A program made the translations under genes and the position numbers. Shown piece by piece: positions 43,169-51,821 of a stretch of DNA of 64,000 nucleotides. Source of the stretch: Roseomonas sp. E05 (GTDB lineage Bacteria > Pseudomonadota > Alphaproteobacteria > Acetobacterales > Acetobacteraceae); NCBI RefSeq assembly GCF_030063475.1, contig NZ_JASIRT010000007.1:62001-126000 (forward strand), given 5' to 3'. The notes under the pieces are model-generated. The model had not been told where the DNA came from. It searched no databases and saw nothing but the letters and a program-made list of their open reading frames with translations. Numbering within the stretch: position 1 is the stretch's first letter; each line of letters begins with the position of its first letter.

Positions 43169-43606
43169 ATGAACAGGACCAGCTCTACCGGAGCGCTCCG
43201 CTGGGCCAGCGGCATCAATGTCGTGGCCGGTCTCTGGCTGATCGCCGCGCCGTTCCTGCTGGGCTATTCCGCCATTCCTGCGGCACTCTGGAACGACATC
43301 GTCTGCGGCGTGCTCATCGCGGCCCTTGCCGCCCTGCACCTGCGTTCCCCCACGAGAGGACAGGGGCTGAGCTGGACTGTCGCCGGCATCGGCGCCTGGC
43401 TCGTTCTTGCGCCCTTCATCCTGCCTTATGACACCCTGATGGAGCAGGTCGGCGCCGCTCCGAATGTCGCAGCGCCGGAGCCCATGGGGCCGGGCCAAGC
43501 GGATAATGCCGCTTTCTGGAACGACATCATCGTCGGCGTGGTCGCGATGCTGCTTGGCGCCTGGAGCGCGACGCAGGGCCGCACCACGCCCTCGACAGCG
43601 CTCTGA
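43169..43606 (+). CDS. SPW-repeat membrane protein
   Basis: The protein has 145 residues. It contains two SPW-type repeats: WASGINVVAGLWLIAAPFLLGYS ... ALWNDIVCGVLIAALAAL (given in parts) and GIGAWLVLAPFIL ... NAAFWNDIIVGVVAMLLGAW. Each repeat is a pair of membrane helices, so four helices in all. The function of the family is unknown. ATG 43169 is chosen because the repeats start just after it; the open frame upstream (from 42968) is hydrophilic and unlike the family. A GC hairpin (43685-43700) lies beyond the stop. Confidence 0.85.
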   Translation: MNRTSSTGALRWASGINVVAGLWLIAAPFLLGYSAIPAALWNDIVCGVLIAALAALHLRSPTRGQGLSWTVAGIGAWLVLAPFILPYDTLMEQVGAAPNVAAPEPMGPGQADNAAFWNDIIVGVVAMLLGAWSATQGRTTPSTAL

Positions 43607-43684
43607 GGCACTGGCCCGTCCCTCGCGCGAGCGTCACGCGGGGCGCCCGGGCCTCCCGCAGGAGGCTGGGCACGGTGCCGCCTC

Positions 43685-43700
43685 CGGCCCGAGCGGGCCG
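43685..43700. terminator. Hairpin between the SPW and AI-2E-family genes
   Basis: Arms CGGCCC and GGGCCG with a four-base loop lie in the 166-bp gap between two convergent genes. It is weak evidence, since short GC palindromes are common here. Confidence 0.35.
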
Positions 43701-43772
43701 GGGCCTTCGCGGCCCAGCCCCGGTGCCGGGCCGCCCCTGGCGGGCAGATCGCCCTCCGGATGCGGCAGGCCT

Positions 43773-44807
43773 TCAGGACTTGGCGACGGGCAGGCGCCAT
43801 TCCTCGGCGGTTTCGCGCTCAAGATAGTCGGTCACGTAGAGGCGGTTGACGAGCATCAGCAGCACCGCCGCCATGGGCGTCGCCAGCATCATGCCCAGGA
43901 AGCCGTAGAGCAGCCCGAAACCGACGAGCGCGACGATGGTCGCCGCCTGCGGCAGATCCACGCTGCGCCGCTGGACGTAAGGCGTGACGAGGTAGCTTTC
44001 CACCGTCTGCACCGCAAGATAGACCCCGGCCACGGTCAGCAGGCCGGACAGGCCGTCCGACAGCCCCAGCAGCAGGCCGGGCACGGCCGACATCACCGGG
44101 CCGATGGTGGGAATGAAGGCCAGCAACCCGGCGATGACGCCGAGTACCGGGGCCAGCGGGATGCCGACGATCCAGAGGCCCAGCGCCGTCAACAGGCCCA
44201 CCACCGTCATCGAGACGAGCTGCGCGCCGAGCCAGCCCCGCAGCGTATGCGCCGCCTCAAGGGCGATCTCATGCGCCTTCGGCCGCAGGGAGGGCGCCAC
44301 CATCAGCTCGATGCCGCGCCGGTAGAGCGCGGGATCGACTGCGAAATAGACCCCCAGGAACACCACCAGCACGGCATTGCCAAGCGCCCCGAAGGTGCTG
44401 TTGATGGCGGAAAAGGCCGTCGAGGTACCGCTGCCGCTCGGCAGGGAGAGGTTCTGCGGCTGGAGGCGCTGAAGGATCTCCTGGCCCCAGGAGTAGCGCG
44501 AGAGGCGATCCGTCACACTGTTGAAAGCCTGGGGCACCTGCTGCCAGAGCTGGTTCAGCTGCTCGGCCAGGGGGCTCGCCGCCAGCAGGCCCAGCCCGGC
44601 GCCGGCCAGCAGCAGCAGCAGGGTGAACACCAGCACGCCCACGGCATGGGGCACCGGCACCACGCGCCGCAGCAGGCTGCTGCCGGAGTAGAGGAAGACG
44701 CCGATCAGCGCCGCCGCGAAGATCAGCAGCGGCACCTCCGGCAGTTGCCAGAACAGCAGCACCAGCAGCACCGCCAGGACCACCACCGAAACCGTTCTGC
44801 GCGACAT
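43773..44807 (-). CDS. AI-2E family transporter (PerM/TqsA-like permease)
   Basis: The protein has 344 residues and about eight membrane helices, beginning VVVLAVLLVLLFWQLPEVPLLIFAAALIGVFLY (given in part). The central region after about residue 80 is extracytoplasmic and helical (AEQLNQLWQQVPQAFNSV). The C-terminal signature GVIAGLLAFIPTIGPVMSAVPG and VTPYVQRRSVDLPQA identify the family. Members export AI-2 in E. coli or act as Na+/H+ antiporters elsewhere; the role here is open. GGGAG precedes ATG 44807. It is divergent from ndk. Confidence 0.92.
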   Translation of the reverse strand: MSRRTVSVVVLAVLLVLLFWQLPEVPLLIFAAALIGVFLYSGSSLLRRVVPVPHAVGVLVFTLLLLLAGAGLGLLAASPLAEQLNQLWQQVPQAFNSVTDRLSRYSWGQEILQRLQPQNLSLPSGSGTSTAFSAINSTFGALGNAVLVVFLGVYFAVDPALYRRGIELMVAPSLRPKAHEIALEAAHTLRGWLGAQLVSMTVVGLLTALGLWIVGIPLAPVLGVIAGLLAFIPTIGPVMSAVPGLLLGLSDGLSGLLTVAGVYLAVQTVESYLVTPYVQRRSVDLPQAATIVALVGFGLLYGFLGMMLATPMAAVLLMLVNRLYVTDYLERETAEEWRLPVAKS

Positions 44808-44959
44808 CTGGCGCTCCCTTCCTCACCCCGCCAGGCTGGCGGGAGGTGGGCGGTTAAAGCCCGGGCCGAAGAGGGGTTGCGGGGTCGCGCCCCCTTGCGC
44901 TGCGGCGCATCCCCGCCTATCCGGCGCGCGTCTGCCCGCCATCGCGAAGGAAAGCTCCC

Positions 44960-45382
44960 ATGGCCGTCGAGCGCACCCTGTCCATCCTGAAGCCGGATGC
45001 CACCCGCCGGAACCTGACCGGCAAGATCAACGCCAAGTTCGAGGAGGCGGGCCTGCGCATCGTCGCCCAGAAGCGCCTGCAGCTCTCCGAGGCGCAGGCC
45101 GGCGCCTTCTACGCCGTGCACAAGGAGCGCCCGTTCTACAAGGACCTGGTGAGCTTCATGACCTCCGGCCCGGTGGTCGCGCAGGTGCTGGAGGGCGAGA
45201 GCGCGGTGGCCCGCAACCGCGAGATCATGGGCGCCACCAATCCGGCCAATGCCGCCGAGGGCACCATCCGCAAGGAGTTCGCGGAGAGCATCGAGGCCAA
45301 CAGCGTGCATGGTTCGGACAGCGCCGAGAACGCGGCCACCGAGATCGCCTTCTTCTTCTCCGGCATCGAGATCGTCGGCTGA
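44960..45382 (+). CDS. ndk: Nucleoside diphosphate kinase
   Basis: The protein has 140 residues, the standard length. It transfers phosphate from NTPs to NDPs through a phosphohistidine. [16 protein letters not shown] binds the nucleotide, and [18 protein letters not shown] is the Kpn-loop region that follows. The catalytic His117 lies in [20 protein letters not shown], the family signature. ATG 44960 has AAGGAAAG upstream. Two hairpins follow the stop, the second being a textbook intrinsic terminator. Confidence 0.98.
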   Translation: MAVERTLSILKPDATRRNLTGKINAKFEEAGLRIVAQKRLQLSEAQAGAFYAVHKERPFYKDLVSFMTSGPVVAQVLEGESAVARNREIMGATNPANAAEGTIRKEFAESIEANSVHGSDSAENAATEIAFFFSGIEIVG

Positions 45383-45389
45383 GGATCGC

Positions 45390-45412
45390 GGAGGGGGCCA
45401 GGCGCCCCCTCC
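45390..45412 (+). terminator. Stop-proximal hairpin after ndk
   Basis: Arms GGAGGGGGC and GCCCCCTCC with a five-base loop lie 7 bases after the ndk stop. It is the same style as the hairpins at 2777, 6662 and 46441. Confidence 0.6.
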
Positions 45413-45420
45413 GGGACACG

Positions 45421-45456
45421 AAAGGCGGCCCCCCATCCCGGGGAGCCGCCTTTTTT
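45421..45456 (+). terminator. Intrinsic terminator of ndk
   Basis: AAAGGCGGC pairs with GCCGCCTTT, with an inner CCCC/GGGG stem, and is followed by a T-run. This is the clearest rho-independent terminator in the window. Confidence 0.9.
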
Positions 45457-45490
45457 CATGCGCGCGGCCGCGGGCGCGGCGGGAGGCCGC

Positions 45491-45649
45491 TCAGCCCCAG
45501 AAGAGATAGATCGCGAGCAGCAGCACGATGATGGCGCCGATGCCCCACTTGGCGGTCGCGGTAAACTGGTCCCACCCCCGCGTGCGCTCGGCCAGAATGT
45601 CCTCGGCCTTCACTTCCACAAAATCGATCTCATGCGTCGCCTCGGCCAT
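45491..45649 (-). CDS. aa3-type cytochrome c oxidase subunit IV (alphaproteobacterial, PF07835 type)
   Basis: The protein has 52 residues. A hydrophilic N-terminus (EATHEIDFVEVKAEDILAER) is followed by the family signature TRGWDQFTATAKWG and one membrane helix (IGAIIVLLLAIYLFWG). This tiny subunit is found with aa3-type oxidases of alphaproteobacteria, where it is structural and not catalytic. The stop is at 45491. The start ATG 45649 is chosen because similarity begins there; the frame stays open to 45835. No other oxidase gene is nearby, so it is a stand-alone copy. Confidence 0.85.
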   Translation of the reverse strand: MAEATHEIDFVEVKAEDILAERTRGWDQFTATAKWGIGAIIVLLLAIYLFWG

Positions 45650-45855
45650 CGGGGGTCCCCTGCTGCGGCATATCGTTCCGGGAAAAGGAATACGGAGGGG
45701 CCGATCCCGGGGCAAGAGGCTTGCGTGGCCCGCGGGGGCCTGCCGCACAATCCATCCTGCCCTTTTGCCGCTCCGGCCGCCGGCATGACGGGAACCCTGC
45801 CGCGCATCCCGCGTTGCACCGCCAGGCCACGCCACGCGACCGAGGGAACCCGCGC

Positions 45856-46344
45856 ATGCCCCTGCTCCTGGAAGGCTCCTGCCACTGCGGCGCCGTCCGC
45901 TTCGCCGTGCAGAGTCACACCCCCTACCCCTACCAGCGCTGCTATTGCAGCATCTGCCGCAAGACGGCCGGTGGGGGCGGCTACGCGATCAACATCATGG
46001 GCGATGCCGCCACCCTGGAGGTGAAGGGAAAGACCGCCATCTACCATGCCCGCATCTGCGACGAGGGCGGCCACTGCGAGACCAGCAGCGGCGAGCGGCA
46101 TTTCTGCCCGAAATGCGCCAGCGCGCTCTGGATGTATGACGCGCAGTGGCCGGACCTGGTGCATCCCTTCGCCTCGGCGATCGACACGGCGCTGCCGAAG
46201 CCGCCCAGCTCGGTCCATCTGATGCTGGGCTCCAAGGCCCCCTGGGTGGAGCCGCAGCTCGGGCCGGAGGATGCCTGCTTCGACGAGTATCCCGAGGAAT
46301 CAATCGAGCACTGGCACCGGAGCCGCGGCCTCTGGGTGGAATAA
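45856..46344 (+). CDS. GFA-family zinc protein (CENP-V/GFA domain)
   Basis: The protein has 162 residues. The zinc-binding cysteines are all present: GSCHCGAVRF, CYCSICRKTAGG and RHFCPKCASALW. The family name comes from glutathione-dependent formaldehyde-activating enzyme, although most members have unproven activity. The C-terminus (DEYPEESIEHWHRSRGLW) is typical of the subgroup. ATG 45856 is preceded by GAGGGAACC. It is divergent from the CoxIV gene. Confidence 0.92.
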   Translation: MPLLLEGSCHCGAVRFAVQSHTPYPYQRCYCSICRKTAGGGGYAINIMGDAATLEVKGKTAIYHARICDEGGHCETSSGERHFCPKCASALWMYDAQWPDLVHPFASAIDTALPKPPSSVHLMLGSKAPWVEPQLGPEDACFDEYPEESIEHWHRSRGLWVE

Positions 46345-46420
46345 GGCTGCGTTCTCCGGAACCCGCGGCCTTCCGGACCCTTCCACCTGCCTAGACGGAT
46401 CGCGGGGTCCGGGAAGGCCG

Positions 46421-46461
46421 TTGCCTCCCCGGCGGAGGGTCTGGGAGGCAGCGCCTCCCAG
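46421..46461 (-). terminator. Stop-proximal hairpin after PEP synthase
   Basis: On the minus strand, beyond the ppsA stop: CTGGGAGGC / GCCTCCCAG with a three-base loop, followed by AGACCCTCCGCC. The order hairpin then AGACCC matches the element after the receptor gene at 2777. Confidence 0.6.
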
Positions 46462-46506
46462 GGCACCACGGCATGACGAGCGAGCGGCGGCCGCTTGCAG
46501 CCCCCT

Positions 46507-48927
46507 TCAGTCTCCAGCGGTGCGCACCGGCGCTGGCCTCGCCTGGCCTTCCGCCTCGGCGACGCGCCGGACGGTGGCCACGAAGCTGTCGGGGTTGAGC
46601 GAGATCGAATCGATTCCCTGCTCCACCAGGAAGGCGGCGAAGTCCGGGTGGTTGCTGGGCGCCTCGCCGCAGATGCCGACGGTTGCGCCGCAGGCATGGG
46701 CGCGGGCGATGACGTCGGCGATCATGCGCTTCACCGCTTCGTCCCGTTCGTCGAACAGGCCGCGCAGTTCCGCCGAGTCGCGGTCCACGCCCAGGATGAG
46801 CTGGGTCAGGTCGTTCGAGCCGATCGAGAAGCCGTCGAAGCGCTCGGCGAACTGCTCGGCCAGGATGACGTTCGAGGGGATCTCGCACATGACATAGACG
46901 CGCAGCCCTTCCTGCCCGCGCACCAGCCCGTGGCGCGCCATTTCGGCCAGCACGCGATCGGCCTCGGCGGGGGTGCGGCAGAAGGGCACCATCACCACGA
47001 CGTTGGAGAGGCCGATCTCCTCCCGCACCCGCCGCAGCGCGCGGCATTCGAGCGCGAAGCCCTCGCGGTAGCGCTCGCTGTAGTAGCGGGAGGCGCCGCG
47101 CAGGCCGAGCATCGGGTTCTCCTCCACCGGCTCGAAGGCGGCGCCGCCGAGCAGGTGGGCGTATTCGTTGCTCTTGAAGTCGCTGAGCCGGACGATGACG
47201 GGGTGCGGGTGGAAGGGCGCGGCCAGCTTGGCGATGCCGCGCGCCAGGCGCTCCACGAAGAACTCCGCCTTGTCCGGGTAGCCCTGCGTCATCGCCTCGA
47301 TCTGCCGCCGCGCCTCGGCGTCCTGCAGGCGGTCGAAATGCACCAGCGCCATCGGATGGATGCGGATGTGCGAATTGACGATGAACTCCATCCGCGCCAG
47401 CCCCACCCCCGCCGCCGGCAGGCGCCACCAGCGCAGCGCGGCGGCGGGGTTGGCCAGGTTCAGCATCATGGCGGTGCGGGTGCGCGGCAGGTCCTTCAGG
47501 TCGAGATCCGCCACGGCGAAGTCCAGCCGGCCGTCATAGACATGGCCCTGGTCGCCCTCGGCGCAGGAGAGCGTGACCGCCTGCCCGTCCCGCAGCAGCG
47601 CGGTGGCGCGCTGGGTGCCGACCACCGCTGGCACGCCCAGCTCGCGGCTGACGATGGCGGCATGGCTGGTCGGGCCGCCATGATCCGTGACGATGCCGGC
47701 GGCGCGCTTCATGATCGGCACCCAGTCCGGGTCGGTCGCCTCGGTGACGAGAATGGCGCCGTCGCGGAAGCGCCCGATCTCGGCGGCGCTGCGGATGACG
47801 CAGGCCTCACCGGCGGCGATGGCGTCGCCGACCGCGGCGCCGGTCAGCAGCGGCCGTGCCTTGCGGTCCTTCAGCGCGTAGGTGCGCAGGCTGGCCGCCT
47901 GGGCACGGCCCGCCTGCACCGTCTCCGGCCGCGCCTGGACGATGTGCAGCGCGCCGGTCTCGCCGTCCTTGGCCCATTCCATGTCCATCGGGCGGCCGTA
48001 ATGGCGCTCGATCGTCACCGCCCAGCGGGCCAGCTGCAGGATCTCGGCGTCGTTCAGCACCAGCGCCTCGCGCTCGCGCCGGGTGGTCTCGGCCAGCACC
48101 GTGCGGGCGCTGCCGCCGGTGGCATAGACCAGCTTCTGCGCCTTGCCGCCGCAGCTCTTCTCCAGGATCGGGGCGAAGCGGGGCTCGTCCAGCAGCGGCT
48201 TGAAGACGAGGTACTTGTCCGGATCCACCGTGCCCTGCACCACCGTCTCGCCCAGGCCCCAGGCGGCGCTGATGACCACGGTGCCGGGGAAGCCGGTCTC
48301 GGTGTCCAGCGAGAACATCACGCCGGAGCCGGCGAGGTCGGAGCGCACCATGGCCTGCACGCCGATGGAGAGCGCCACCTGCATGTGGTCGAAGCCCTGT
48401 GCCTGGCGGTAGCTGATCGCCCGGTCGGTGAAGAGGGAGGCGTAGCAGCGGCGGCAGGCGTCCAGCAGCTCGGCCTCGCCACGCACGTTGAGGAAGGTCT
48501 CCTGCTGGCCGGCGAAGCTGGCGTTCGGCAGGTCCTCCGCGGTGGCACTGCTGCGAACGGCGACCGCAGGGGCCTCGGCACCGCCGCGGCGGCGGGCCAG
48601 CTCGCGATAGGCCGCGCGGATCTCCGCCGCGACACCTTCCGGGAAACTGCCACCAAGAAACAGGCGGCGGATCGCCTCGCCCGTCTCCTGCAGCGTCGCG
48701 CGGCCGGCCTCCAGCGCGGCGAGGCGCGCCCGCATGGGGGCCTCAAGCTGGTTCGCCGCGATGTATTCGCGATAGGCGGCGGCCGTGGTGGCGAAGCCAT
48801 CCGGCACGCTGACGCCCTCGCCCGCCAGGCTGCGCGCCATTTCACCGAGAGAGGCGTTCTTGCCGCCGACCTGCGGGACGTCGCCGATGCCGAGCGTCTC
48901 GAACCAAGCGATGCAGGGCTGTGCCAT
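46507..48927 (-). CDS. ppsA: Phosphoenolpyruvate synthase
   Basis: The protein has 806 residues, the normal length. It converts pyruvate and ATP to PEP, AMP and phosphate for gluconeogenesis. The N-terminal ATP-binding domain has VGGKNASLGEM and AVRSSATAEDLPNASFAGQQETFLNV (given in part). The swivelling phosphohistidine domain has the catalytic His in GGPTSHAAIVSRELGVP. The C-terminal PEP-binding barrel shows GLARMEFIVNSHI, FSIGSNDLTQLILGVDRDS and the catalytic Cys in TVGICGEAPSNHPDFA. GGAG precedes ATG 48927. A small conserved-looking gene lies 105 bp upstream on the same strand. Confidence 0.97.
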   Translation of the reverse strand: MAQPCIAWFETLGIGDVPQVGGKNASLGEMARSLAGEGVSVPDGFATTAAAYREYIAANQLEAPMRARLAALEAGRATLQETGEAIRRLFLGGSFPEGVAAEIRAAYRELARRRGGAEAPAVAVRSSATAEDLPNASFAGQQETFLNVRGEAELLDACRRCYASLFTDRAISYRQAQGFDHMQVALSIGVQAMVRSDLAGSGVMFSLDTETGFPGTVVISAAWGLGETVVQGTVDPDKYLVFKPLLDEPRFAPILEKSCGGKAQKLVYATGGSARTVLAETTRREREALVLNDAEILQLARWAVTIERHYGRPMDMEWAKDGETGALHIVQARPETVQAGRAQAASLRTYALKDRKARPLLTGAAVGDAIAAGEACVIRSAAEIGRFRDGAILVTEATDPDWVPIMKRAAGIVTDHGGPTSHAAIVSRELGVPAVVGTQRATALLRDGQAVTLSCAEGDQGHVYDGRLDFAVADLDLKDLPRTRTAMMLNLANPAAALRWWRLPAAGVGLARMEFIVNSHIRIHPMALVHFDRLQDAEARRQIEAMTQGYPDKAEFFVERLARGIAKLAAPFHPHPVIVRLSDFKSNEYAHLLGGAAFEPVEENPMLGLRGASRYYSERYREGFALECRALRRVREEIGLSNVVVMVPFCRTPAEADRVLAEMARHGLVRGQEGLRVYVMCEIPSNVILAEQFAERFDGFSIGSNDLTQLILGVDRDSAELRGLFDERDEAVKRMIADVIARAHACGATVGICGEAPSNHPDFAAFLVEQGIDSISLNPDSFVATVRRVAEAEGQARPAPVRTAGD

Positions 48928-49032
48928 CGGCCTTCTCCTTTTCCTGGCGCGGAGGGCGCCCCGGTCCGCATCCGGCGGGGCGATGCACCTCTGGCCCTAT
49001 CACGGGCCGGCGGCAGCCCTCCCTGCGCCAGA

Positions 49033-49386
49033 TCAGGCCGGGGCGAGCCGCGAGGCCGAGCGGCCCGTGCCCTGCCGCGGCGGGCGATCCGGCTTCGCCA
49101 CCGGAGGGGAGGCGGAGCATTGGGACGGGAGGAAGGCGGACGGCGCCGGCATGACTTCCGCCACCGGCCGGACCGGCAGCGGGATGATCCGGAAGCCTCC
49201 GCACGGGCGGCGCACGAGGATGCGGACGCGATGGCCCAGCAGCCGGACACGCCCGGCCTCATAGGCGGCCATGCCGAGGGCCGCGCGGCGCGACGGGAAG
49301 TTCCCGCAACACTGCCCCTGCCACCACAACCGCCAGCGGCCGCCCTGGCCGGTGATCACATATTCGAGGTCAGCGACACATCCCAT
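49033..49386 (-). CDS. Small conserved-looking protein of unknown function upstream of ppsA
   Basis: The protein has 117 residues. It is supported by a strong GGAGGGAGGA ribosome binding site before ATG 49386 and a structured, non-shadow sequence: EYVITGQGGRWRLWWQGQCC, NFPSRRAALGMAAYEAGRVR and HRVRILVRRPCGGFRIIPLP. The pattern of a short beta hairpin, then an [FY]xSRxAA helix, then a strand resembles DUF2188-type proteins, but that is a weak eye match. The C-terminal 40 residues are low-complexity. It may be co-transcribed with ppsA. Confidence 0.6.
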   Translation of the reverse strand: MGCVADLEYVITGQGGRWRLWWQGQCCGNFPSRRAALGMAAYEAGRVRLLGHRVRILVRRPCGGFRIIPLPVRPVAEVMPAPSAFLPSQCSASPPVAKPDRPPRQGTGRSASRLAPA

Positions 49387-49675
49387 GGGCTTCCTCCCTC
49401 CGCACCTCGCGGGAGGCACGGTCGTGGCGCTCCTCGCCCGGTGTCGCACGGGGTCCAAGCCGCAGAACAAGCCCCTCCCGCAACTCATGCTGGAGCTGTG
49501 CGGCCGTGCCCCTCGTCACCGGGAGCGAATGGCAGGGAGGGGCGCTCCGGACGTGCAGCATCGCGCGTTCTTTCCCGCGTTCGTTCATGGCGGCGGCAAG
49601 AGAGCACGACTGCAAAGGCGAAGAGATGATCTGCATCAGGGGCGGCCGCTCCCTGCCTTCACCTCTCCGGGAACG

Positions 49676-50485
49676 TCACACCGGCGGGGGCGAATCCCGC
49701 CCTGGCGGTTCCTGGCCCGCTCCCCGGACCAGATTGCCCAGGCCGCGCAGCAGTTCCAGCGGGATCGGGAAGACCACCGTCGAGTTCCGCTCGCCCGCGA
49801 TACCCTGCAGCGTCGAGAGATAGCGCAGCTGCATCGCCTCCGGCACGGCGGAGAGGGTGCGCGCCGCCTGCACCAGCTTCTCCGCCGCCTGCAACTCGCC
49901 TTCGGCGTCGATGATGCGACCGCGCCGGTTGCGCTCGGCCTCGGCCTGCCGGGCGATGGCGCGCACCATGCTCTCGTCGATGTCCACATGCTTGATCTCG
50001 ACATTCCCGACCTTGATGCCCCAGGCGTCGGTCTGGGTGTCGAGGATCTCCTGGATGTCGCGGTTCAGCTTGTCGCGCTCGGCCAGCATCTCGTCGAGGT
50101 CGTGCTTGCCGAGCACGGAGCGCAGGGTGGTCTGCGCGAGCTGGCTGGTCGCCCCCATGTAGTCGTCCACCTCGATGATGGAGCGATCGGCGTCCACCAC
50201 GCGGAAATAGACCACCGCATTGACCTTCACCGAGACGTTGTCGCGCGAGATCACGTCCTGGCTGGGCACGTCCATCACCACCGTGCGCAGGTCCACCCGC
50301 TGCATCTGCTGCACCAGCGGGATCAGCAGGATCAGCCCTGGGCCGCGCACGCCGGAGAAGCGGCCGAGGGTGAAGACCACGCCGCGCTCGTACTCCCGCA
50401 GCACGCGGATACCGGCCCAGAGCAGGGCCAGGACGAGGAGGAACAGCACGAGATAAGGCACGAAATTCGCGACGTCGCCGATCAT
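49676..50485 (-). CDS. SPFH/Band 7 membrane protein (slipin/stomatin, NfeD partner)
   Basis: The protein has 269 residues. One N-terminal membrane helix (FVPYLVLFLLVLALLWAGI) is followed by the Band 7 domain: REYERGVVFTLGRFSGVRGPG, VDLRTVVMDVPSQDVISRDNVSV, KVNAVVYFRV. A helical tail (RQAEAERNRRGRIIDAEGELQAAEKL) drives oligomerisation. It is coupled to the NfeD gene by a TCAT overlap, the classic NfeD-stomatin operon thought to guard membrane protein quality. The C-terminus is Pro/Arg-rich. Confidence 0.94.
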   Translation of the reverse strand: MIGDVANFVPYLVLFLLVLALLWAGIRVLREYERGVVFTLGRFSGVRGPGLILLIPLVQQMQRVDLRTVVMDVPSQDVISRDNVSVKVNAVVYFRVVDADRSIIEVDDYMGATSQLAQTTLRSVLGKHDLDEMLAERDKLNRDIQEILDTQTDAWGIKVGNVEIKHVDIDESMVRAIARQAEAERNRRGRIIDAEGELQAAEKLVQAARTLSAVPEAMQLRYLSTLQGIAGERNSTVVFPIPLELLRGLGNLVRGAGQEPPGRDSPPPV

Positions 50486-51819
50486 GGAGCCTTCCCTTCC
50501 TGTCCGGCGGCGTCGGGCGCCACCGTGAGCCGCAGGCCATGGCGGGCCAGCACCCGCACCGCCTGGCCCGGCGCCAGCGCCACCGGCGCCGTCGCCGACC
50601 AGCGCTCGCCATGCACCAGCACGGCGCCACCCCGGCCGGACCATTCCAGCACGCGGCCGGGCGCGCCGACCATCCCCTGCCCGCCCGTCATCACCGCTAG
50701 CCGGCGCGAGCGCCACACCGACCACATCGTCGCGCCCAGCAGCAGCGCAAGCAGCACGGTGGAGGAAACCACCAGCAGCGGAGAGAGCGCGAAGCCGGGC
50801 GCGCCGAAGTCGAAGGCGATGACGGCGCCGAGCACCAGCGCCGCAAGCCCGCCGAAGCCGAGCAGCCCGAAGGCGGGAATGAAGGCCTCGGCCACCAGCA
50901 TCGCCGCGCCCAGCGCCATCAGCGCCAGCCCGGTGAGGTCCACCGGCAGCAGGTTCAGGGCGAAGAGGCCGAGCAGCAGCGCGATCCCCCCCACCACCCC
51001 GCCGAGGCCGAAGCCGGGCGCGGCGAATTCCAGGATCAGTCCGCCGAGGCCGAGCATCAGCAGGAGATAGGCGATGTTGGGATCGGAGATCGCCGTCAGC
51101 AGCCGGTCACGCCAGCCAGGGTCGAAGCGCTGCACCGCAAGGCCCGCCGTTTGCAGCACGCGCGGCCCCGCGGGCATCCGCACGCTGCGCCCGTCCATGG
51201 CCGCGAGCAGCGCCGGCAGATCGGCGGCGACGAGGTCGATGACGCCGAGCCGCAACGCCTCCGCGGCCGGCAGGCTGGCCGCCTCGCGCACCGCCTTCTC
51301 CAGCCAGTCCGGGTTGCGGCCATGGTACTCGGCGAGGCCGCGGGCATAGGCGGCGGCATCGTTGATGCGCTTGGCCCGCAGCGGGTCGTCTTCCTCCTCC
51401 CTGCCGCCGCCGAGCAGCACCGGGGTGGCCGCGCCCGTGGCGGTGCCCGGCGCCATGGCCGCGACCTGGGCCGCCGAGAGGATGAGGACGCCGGCGCTGG
51501 CCGCCCGCGCACCGCTCGGCGCCACCCAGACGGCGACCGGCACCGGCGAGGCGAGCATGGCCTGCACGATCCGGCGGGTGGCCGCGTCCAGCCCGCCGGG
51601 CGTGTCGAGCCGCAGCACGGCCAGCGCATTCCCCTGCTCTGCCGCCTGCGCCAGCCCCGCCTCGATATAGCCGGCGATGCCGGGGCCGATGCCGCCCTCC
51701 GCCGTCAGCAGCAGCGCCGTGCCCGCCGGCTGCGCGGCGGCCAGCGGTGCGGCAGGCAGGGGCGCGGCGGTCAGGCCCAGCACCAGCAGCAGCGCCGCGA
51801 GGAAGGCCCGGCCGCGCAT
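50482..51819 (-). CDS. NfeD-family membrane serine protease (NfeD1b, ClpP-class)
   Basis: The protein has 445 residues. Signal peptide: RGRAFLAALLLVLGLTAAPLPA. The ClpP-like protease domain has LAVLRLDTPGGLDAATRRIV and the nucleophile Ser in SGARAASAGVLILSAA; Lys in AKRINDAAAYARG is the likely base. Four or more membrane helices follow (for example YLLLMLGLGGLILEFAAPG), and then the C-terminal soluble OB-fold NfeD domain (GRVLEWSGRGGAVLVHGERW). It cleaves stomatin-like partners in archaeal homologues. Its last bases overlap the SPFH gene start. Confidence 0.94.
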   Translation of the reverse strand: MRGRAFLAALLLVLGLTAAPLPAAPLAAAQPAGTALLLTAEGGIGPGIAGYIEAGLAQAAEQGNALAVLRLDTPGGLDAATRRIVQAMLASPVPVAVWVAPSGARAASAGVLILSAAQVAAMAPGTATGAATPVLLGGGREEEDDPLRAKRINDAAAYARGLAEYHGRNPDWLEKAVREAASLPAAEALRLGVIDLVAADLPALLAAMDGRSVRMPAGPRVLQTAGLAVQRFDPGWRDRLLTAISDPNIAYLLLMLGLGGLILEFAAPGFGLGGVVGGIALLLGLFALNLLPVDLTGLALMALGAAMLVAEAFIPAFGLLGFGGLAALVLGAVIAFDFGAPGFALSPLLVVSSTVLLALLLGATMWSVWRSRRLAVMTGGQGMVGAPGRVLEWSGRGGAVLVHGERWSATAPVALAPGQAVRVLARHGLRLTVAPDAAGQEGKAP

Positions 51820-51821
51820 GA

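Noticed and set aside
49370-49636. 88-codon minus-strand frame upstream of the small gene at 49386
   Set aside because: It has no recognisable domain and its composition resembles shadow frames. It overlaps the start of the better-supported gene and lacks a convincing ribosome binding site.
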